Shown here one piece after another: positions 5,838 to 9,078 of a stretch of DNA of 9,078 nucleotides. Positions within the stretch are counted from its first letter, which is position 1. Each line of letters opens with the position of its first letter. Origin of the DNA: Sphingomonas sp. CCH10-B3 (lineage in GTDB: Bacteria; Pseudomonadota; Alphaproteobacteria; Sphingomonadales; Sphingomonadaceae); NCBI RefSeq assembly GCF_001556185.1, contig NZ_LSIJ01000050.1, forward strand, positions 1 to 9,078. The letters are read 5' to 3'. The notes under the pieces were generated by a model. That model did not search any database and had not been told where the DNA came from. It saw nothing but the letters and a program-made list of their open reading frames with translations. Made by a program: the position numbers and the translations under genes.

Positions 5838-6428
5838 ATGATCATCGACGACTTTCTGGCCGATCCGCACGGCGTGCGGCGCGCGGCGCTCGGGCTCGGC
5901 TATGACCCGGCGACCAAGGCGGGTAATTATCCGGGCCTGCTGTCGGATCGGCCGCTCGCGATCAAGGGATTCGACGAAGCGGTGTCGGCGCGGATCGGCG
6001 TCCCGGTCGCGCCGATGGCAGGCACCAGCCACGGCCATTGCCGGCTGACGCTGGCGGGCGACAAGGGCGCAAGCGGCGTCCATATCGATCCCTGCTTCTA
6101 TTCGGGCATCCTTTATCTCAGCCTGCCCGAACATGCGCGCGGCGGAACCGACTTCTTTCGCCACAAGCCGACCGGGCTGGAGCGCGTGCCCGCCGATGAT
6201 CTGGCGCTCGCCAGGTCGGGCTTTGCCGACGTCAACGATCTCGTCGAACGCGTCGTCAACGCCGATACGCTGAAGCCCGCGCGCTGGGAAAAGGTGATGA
6301 CCGCGCCGATGCGGTTCAATCGGCTGGTGCTGTTCAGCCCATGGCTGTTCCACAATGCCGCGCCCGGCTTCGGCAAATCGCCCGCCGACGGGCGGCTGGT
6401 GATGCTGTTGTTTTTCCAGCGCGGCTGA
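5838..6428 (+). CDS. DUF6445-like putative 2-oxoglutarate/Fe(II) oxygenase
   Basis: A 196-aa protein resembling the DUF6445 group, which has a double-stranded beta-helix oxygenase look. Candidate iron ligands are H82-x-D84 in GVHIDPCFYSG and H172 in WLFHNAAP. R186 in GRLVMLLFF is placed to bind 2-oxoglutarate. The strands ILYLSLPEHARGGTDFF and RFNRLVLFSPWLF fit the jelly-roll core. The substrate is unknown. The N-terminal IIDDFLADPHGVRRAAL is the usual opening of such proteins. In-frame starts also exist at GTG 5823 and GTG 5778. The codons from 5778 to about 5807 have poor third-position GC (4 of 10) and look non-coding, so ATG 5838 or GTG 5823 is favoured. The DNA ligase follows 27 nt later on the same strand, probably in one operon. 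The fold assignment is moderately sure; enzyme activity is inferred. Confidence 0.78.
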   Translation: MIIDDFLADPHGVRRAALGLGYDPATKAGNYPGLLSDRPLAIKGFDEAVSARIGVPVAPMAGTSHGHCRLTLAGDKGASGVHIDPCFYSGILYLSLPEHARGGTDFFRHKPTGLERVPADDLALARSGFADVNDLVERVVNADTLKPARWEKVMTAPMRFNRLVLFSPWLFHNAAPGFGKSPADGRLVMLLFFQRG

Positions 6429-6455
6429 AACGATGGCGCGGGCGTTGATCGGCTG

Positions 6456-8045
6456 ATGCGTGCTTTTTCCAACCTGCTCGATGCGCTCATCTACACGCGT
6501 TCGCGCAATGCCAAGCTGAAGCTGATCGCCGATTATCTGATCGCGACGCCAGACCCGGACCGTGGTTGGGCGATGGCGGCCCTGACCGGGACGCTCGACA
6601 TTCGCGCGATCAAGCCGGCGGTAATCCGCGCGCTCATCGAATCGCGTGTCGATCCGGTGCTGTTCCGGATGAGCCGCGATTATGTCGGCGACACTGCCGA
6701 GACGGTTGCGTTGCTATGGCCGGCGCCGTCGCTGCCTAATGATCCCGCACCATTGTCACTCGATACAGTGGTGACGACCCTGCTCGGCCTTTCGCGGTCG
6801 GATGCGCCGGCGGCACTTGCCGCGATGCTTGATCGGCTGACGGCGGAGGAACGGTTCGCCTTGCTCAAGATGGCAACCGGCGCCTTGCGGATCGGCGTGT
6901 CGGCGCGGCTTGCCAAAACCGGCTTTGCGCAAGCGTTTGGCATCGATGTCGAAGCCGTCGAGGAGTTATGGCACGGCCTTGCTCCACCCTATGCCGCACT
7001 CTTCGCCTGGGCCGAAGGACGCGCCGAGGCCCCGGTCACCGCCGACCTGCCGCTGTTCCGCGCGTTCATGCTGGCGCAGCCGCTAGAGGATTTGCGTGTC
7101 GACCTGAGTGATTATGCTGCCGAATGGAAATGGGATGGCATTCGCGTCCAGCTCGTGCGGGCGGGTGGCGCGACCCGGCTCTATTCGCGCGCGGGCGACG
7201 ACATCACCGCGAGCTTTCCCGAAGTCGCGGGTGCTTTCGCCGTGGACGGCGTGCTCGACGGCGAGCTGATGGTAAGGGGCGATGCGCAGGGCAAGGACCT
7301 TGGCCACGAAGGTGCGGCGAGCTTCAACGCGCTTCAGCAGCGGCTGGGGCGCAAGATCGTATCGGCAAAGATGCTTGCCGACGCCCCCGCTTTCGTGCGG
7401 CTCTACGACATCCTGTTCGACGCGGGCGAAGATCTCCGCACCCAGCCGTGGCACGAGCGGCGCCGCCGGCTCGAAGCCTTTGCGCGCCGTCTGCCGCCCG
7501 ATCAGTTCGATGTCAGCGCATTGATCGAGGCACCTGACTTCACGGCGCTGGAGGCAATGCGGGCCGGCGCGCGCGATGCTGCGATCGAAGGCGTGATGCT
7601 CAAGCGGCGCGATTCACCCTATGTCACCGGTCGCCGCGCCGGGCTGTGGTACAAATGGAAGCGTGATCCCTTCACGGCCGATTGCGTGCTGATGTACGCG
7701 CAGCGCGGCAGTGGTCGGCGGTCGTCCTATTATTCGGACTATACGTTCGGCTGTTGGACCCCCGACGGTGACCTGTTGCCGGTGGGCAAGGCCTATTCGG
7801 GGATCACCGACGAGGAGCTCAAATTCCTCGACAAGTTCGTGCGCGACCACACGACTGCCCGTTTTGGCCCCGTGCGCGAAGTCGAGCGCAAACTCGTGCT
7901 CGAAATCGCGTTTGATTCGATCCATCTGTCGAAGCGCCACAAATCGGGCGTCGCCATGCGCTTTCCCCGCATCGCGCGCATTCGCACCGATAAGCCCGCC
8001 GCCGAGGCCGACACGCTCGATGCGGTCAGGCGGCTGGTGACCTGA
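6456..8045 (+). CDS. ATP-dependent DNA ligase (cisplatin-damage-response type)
   Basis: A 529-aa ATP-dependent DNA ligase that seals nicks through a ligase-AMP intermediate. Residues about 1-190 match the helical N-terminal domain, with SRNAKLKLIADYLIATPDPDRGW near the start typical of the bacterial 'cisplatin damage response' group. The nucleotidyltransferase core is intact: motif I EWKWDGIR with K225 as the adenylated lysine and D227-G228, SRAGDD with R245, DGEL (268-271), IEGVMLKR with E378 and K383, and WYKWKRDP with K400 and K402. Residues about 405-510 form the OB-fold domain. ATG 6456 fits the family N-terminus, although no Shine-Dalgarno is visible. In many alphaproteobacteria this ligase is grouped with an MBL-fold exonuclease, an Lhr-like helicase and the phosphoesterase PdeM; none of these is present here. 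The last 20 nt overlap the convergent GNAT gene. Confidence 0.95.
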   Translation: MRAFSNLLDALIYTRSRNAKLKLIADYLIATPDPDRGWAMAALTGTLDIRAIKPAVIRALIESRVDPVLFRMSRDYVGDTAETVALLWPAPSLPNDPAPLSLDTVVTTLLGLSRSDAPAALAAMLDRLTAEERFALLKMATGALRIGVSARLAKTGFAQAFGIDVEAVEELWHGLAPPYAALFAWAEGRAEAPVTADLPLFRAFMLAQPLEDLRVDLSDYAAEWKWDGIRVQLVRAGGATRLYSRAGDDITASFPEVAGAFAVDGVLDGELMVRGDAQGKDLGHEGAASFNALQQRLGRKIVSAKMLADAPAFVRLYDILFDAGEDLRTQPWHERRRRLEAFARRLPPDQFDVSALIEAPDFTALEAMRAGARDAAIEGVMLKRRDSPYVTGRRAGLWYKWKRDPFTADCVLMYAQRGSGRRSSYYSDYTFGCWTPDGDLLPVGKAYSGITDEELKFLDKFVRDHTTARFGPVREVERKLVLEIAFDSIHLSKRHKSGVAMRFPRIARIRTDKPAAEADTLDAVRRLVT

Positions 8046-8571
8046 GCGGCTTTTCGAGGACGACGAAGGACAGGTCATCGACGCGCGGGCGGCCGAAGCG
8101 TTCGTCGCCATAAGGGAAAGGGCGGGTCTCGCCGGTCAGGATATAGCCGCGCCGCTGGTAATAGGCGATCAGCGCGGCCCGCTGGCGGATGACCGTCATT
8201 TCGATGTGGGTCGCGCCGAACCGCGTTTGCGCCTCGGCCTCGGCAGCATCGATCAAAGCCTTGCCGAGCGCGCGACCCTGCCACTCGGGTGCGACCGACA
8301 ACAGCCCGAGATAGGCTCGGCCCGCGCCGACTCGCGTCAGCTCGACGCAGCCGCGGATCGCCGCGGCATCACGCGCCAGCAGGATCAGTTGGTCAGGACT
8401 GGCAATGGCCTCGGCCAGCGCTGCCTGATCGGTGCGCTGGCCGCCGAGCAGATCGGCTTCATGCGTCCACCCACCCCGTGCCGAGTCGCCGCGATACGCC
8501 GATTCGACCAGCGCATGCAGCGCGGGCACATCCCGGGCGGTCGCGATCGAAAAGGCGATGGCTTGAGTCAT
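8026..8571 (-). CDS. GNAT-family N-acetyltransferase
   Basis: A 181-aa protein of the GNAT superfamily, which transfers acetyl from acetyl-CoA to an amine; the substrate cannot be told. Motif A is clear: strand LGLLSVAPEWQ at 88-98, then the pyrophosphate-binding turn Q98-G-R-A-L-G103 and helix KALIDAAEAEA. Motif B follows as HIEMTVIRQRAALIAYYQRRGYILTGE at 122-148, with Y137/Y138 near the CoA site. The N-terminal half (SIATARDVPALHALVESAYRG) is the usual helix alpha-1 region. A tail with PFPYGDERFGRP at 151-162 recurs in a subset of these enzymes. The start is ATG 8571 without a visible Shine-Dalgarno. The 3' end overlaps the convergent ligase gene by 20 nt, so each transcript would carry antisense to the other's end. 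Confidence 0.92.
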   Translation of the reverse strand: MTQAIAFSIATARDVPALHALVESAYRGDSARGGWTHEADLLGGQRTDQAALAEAIASPDQLILLARDAAAIRGCVELTRVGAGRAYLGLLSVAPEWQGRALGKALIDAAEAEAQTRFGATHIEMTVIRQRAALIAYYQRRGYILTGETRPFPYGDERFGRPRVDDLSFVVLEKPLRSPAA

Positions 8572-8593
8572 GGCTGCAGCGGGCCGGAGAACG

Positions 8594-8616
8594 CGTCAGG
8601 GCTTAACGCCGTGACG
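8594..8616. repeat. Interrupted hairpin between the cold-shock and GNAT genes
   Basis: CGTCA (8594-8598) pairs with TGACG (8612-8616), and GGC (8600-8602) with GCC (8608-8610), leaving one G-G mismatch and a TTAAC loop. It stands 47 nt past the stop of the minus-strand cold-shock gene and 22 nt before the GNAT start, so it may help end the cold-shock transcript. The following minus-strand bases CGTTCTCC are only slightly T-rich. Confidence 0.42.
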
Positions 8617-8643
8617 GGCCCGGGCAGCATGCTGACCGGACCC
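8616..8643. repeat. 28-nt near-perfect palindrome
   Basis: Bases 8616-8629 and 8630-8643 are near-perfect reverse complements, centred on CAGCATGCTG (8625-8634) and flanked by GGGCCCGG and CCGGACCC. There are two mismatched pairs (8619/8640 and 8624/8635). It abuts the hairpin at 8594-8616. The perfect dyad without loop is more like a protein-binding operator than an RNA stem, but a terminator role downstream of the cold-shock gene is also possible. Confidence 0.42.
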
Positions 8644-8663
8644 GCCCAAACCCGGATGCCAGC

Positions 8664-9078
8664 CTATTGGATGCCCGAGAGATTGACGGCGGCATATTTG
8701 CCGCGCCGATCGACTTCGAGTTCGAACTGAAGGCGATCGCCTTCGTTCAGTGTCGGCATTCCGGCGCGTTCGACGGCGCTGATGTGCACGAAGGCATCGG
8801 GCTGGCCGTCATCGCGCTGAATGAAGCCGAAGCCCTTCATTGCGTTAAAGAACTTGACCGTGCCGGTCGCCTTTTCCCCGGTCAGCTGGCGCTGCGGCCC
8901 GCCGCCACCGGCGGGGCCTTCGCGCGGCGCACGCTCCTGCACCGCGATCGGCTCGCCTTCGATCTTCAGGTCGGTCGCCGAAATGCGACCGCCACGATCG
9001 ACCAGCGTGAAACCAAGCGGCTGGCCTTCGGCAAGACCGGTCAGCCCGGCCTGCTCGACCGCGCTGATGTGCACGAAC
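8664..9078 (-). CDS. Cold-shock protein with two CSD domains (5' end missing)
   Basis: The C-terminal 138 residues of a tandem cold-shock-domain protein; the gene runs off the right edge, so its start is unseen. At the edge the frame reads FVHISAVEQAG, the RNP2 end of the first cold-shock domain, whose last strand ends near DLKIEGE. A Gly/Pro/Arg-rich linker follows (about REGPAGGGGPQRQ). A complete second domain starts at GTVKFFNAMKGFGFI (RNP1 KGFGFI) and continues with DAFVHISAVERAG (RNP2), then LQFELEVDRRGKYAAVNLSG. Such proteins bind single-stranded RNA or DNA and melt RNA structure. Two-domain versions of about 150-200 aa are common in alphaproteobacteria, where they serve cold or stationary-phase roles. 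The two RNP2 regions also repeat at DNA level (17 identical bases, 8776-8792 and 9061-9077), pointing to internal duplication. The family is certain. Confidence 0.93.
   Translation of the reverse strand, partial: FVHISAVEQAGLTGLAEGQPLGFTLVDRGGRISATDLKIEGEPIAVQERAPREGPAGGGGPQRQLTGEKATGTVKFFNAMKGFGFIQRDDGQPDAFVHISAVERAGMPTLNEGDRLQFELEVDRRGKYAAVNLSGIQ

Overview
The window looks like chromosomal DNA of a GC-rich alphaproteobacterium, most likely a sphingomonad. That placement is inferred from the very high third-position GC, scarce Shine-Dalgarno sites, a tandem-domain cold-shock protein, a bacterial 'cisplatin-damage-type' ATP-dependent DNA ligase, and DUF6445- and DUF6969-like proteins. No rRNA or other strong taxonomic marker is present.

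Region 1 (1 to about 1600) is compositionally foreign. It is visibly AT-richer than the rest: bases 781-840 are 21/60 G+C by hand count, against 48/60 for 7441-7500. It carries a tight two-gene cassette with an ATGA overlap: a small nucleotidyltransferase-fold protein (DUF6932-like) and a 337-aa protein of unknown function with a beta-rich C-terminus. The left end of this island lies outside the window.

Region 2 (1573-1940, minus strand) is a broken toxin-antitoxin locus. A ParD-type ribbon-helix-helix antitoxin is intact behind a near-consensus promoter. The overlapping parE gene survives only as its first 20-25 codons and ends where the AT-rich cassette begins. The simplest reading is that the cassette, or the element that brought it, landed inside parE and left an orphan antitoxin.

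Region 3 (1954-3695) holds two divergent, unrecognised membrane proteins. Region 4 (3692-5747, minus strand) holds ung (uracil-DNA glycosylase, all catalytic residues visible), an exported TPR protein and a His-rich DUF6969-like protein. Region 5 (5838-8045, plus strand) holds a DUF6445-like putative 2-oxoglutarate/Fe(II) dioxygenase followed by the ATP-dependent DNA ligase. Region 6 (8026-9078, minus strand) holds a GNAT acetyltransferase and a cold-shock protein cut by the window edge.

The native part is compact. Two convergent gene pairs overlap at their 3' ends, and several short intergenic gaps carry strong inverted repeats. The best candidate for something undescribed is the nucleotidyltransferase plus 337-aa pair and the way it has displaced a toxin gene. 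The native genes mainly serve DNA repair and housekeeping: Ung starts uracil base excision, the ligase seals breaks, and the CSD protein acts on RNA or single-stranded DNA.
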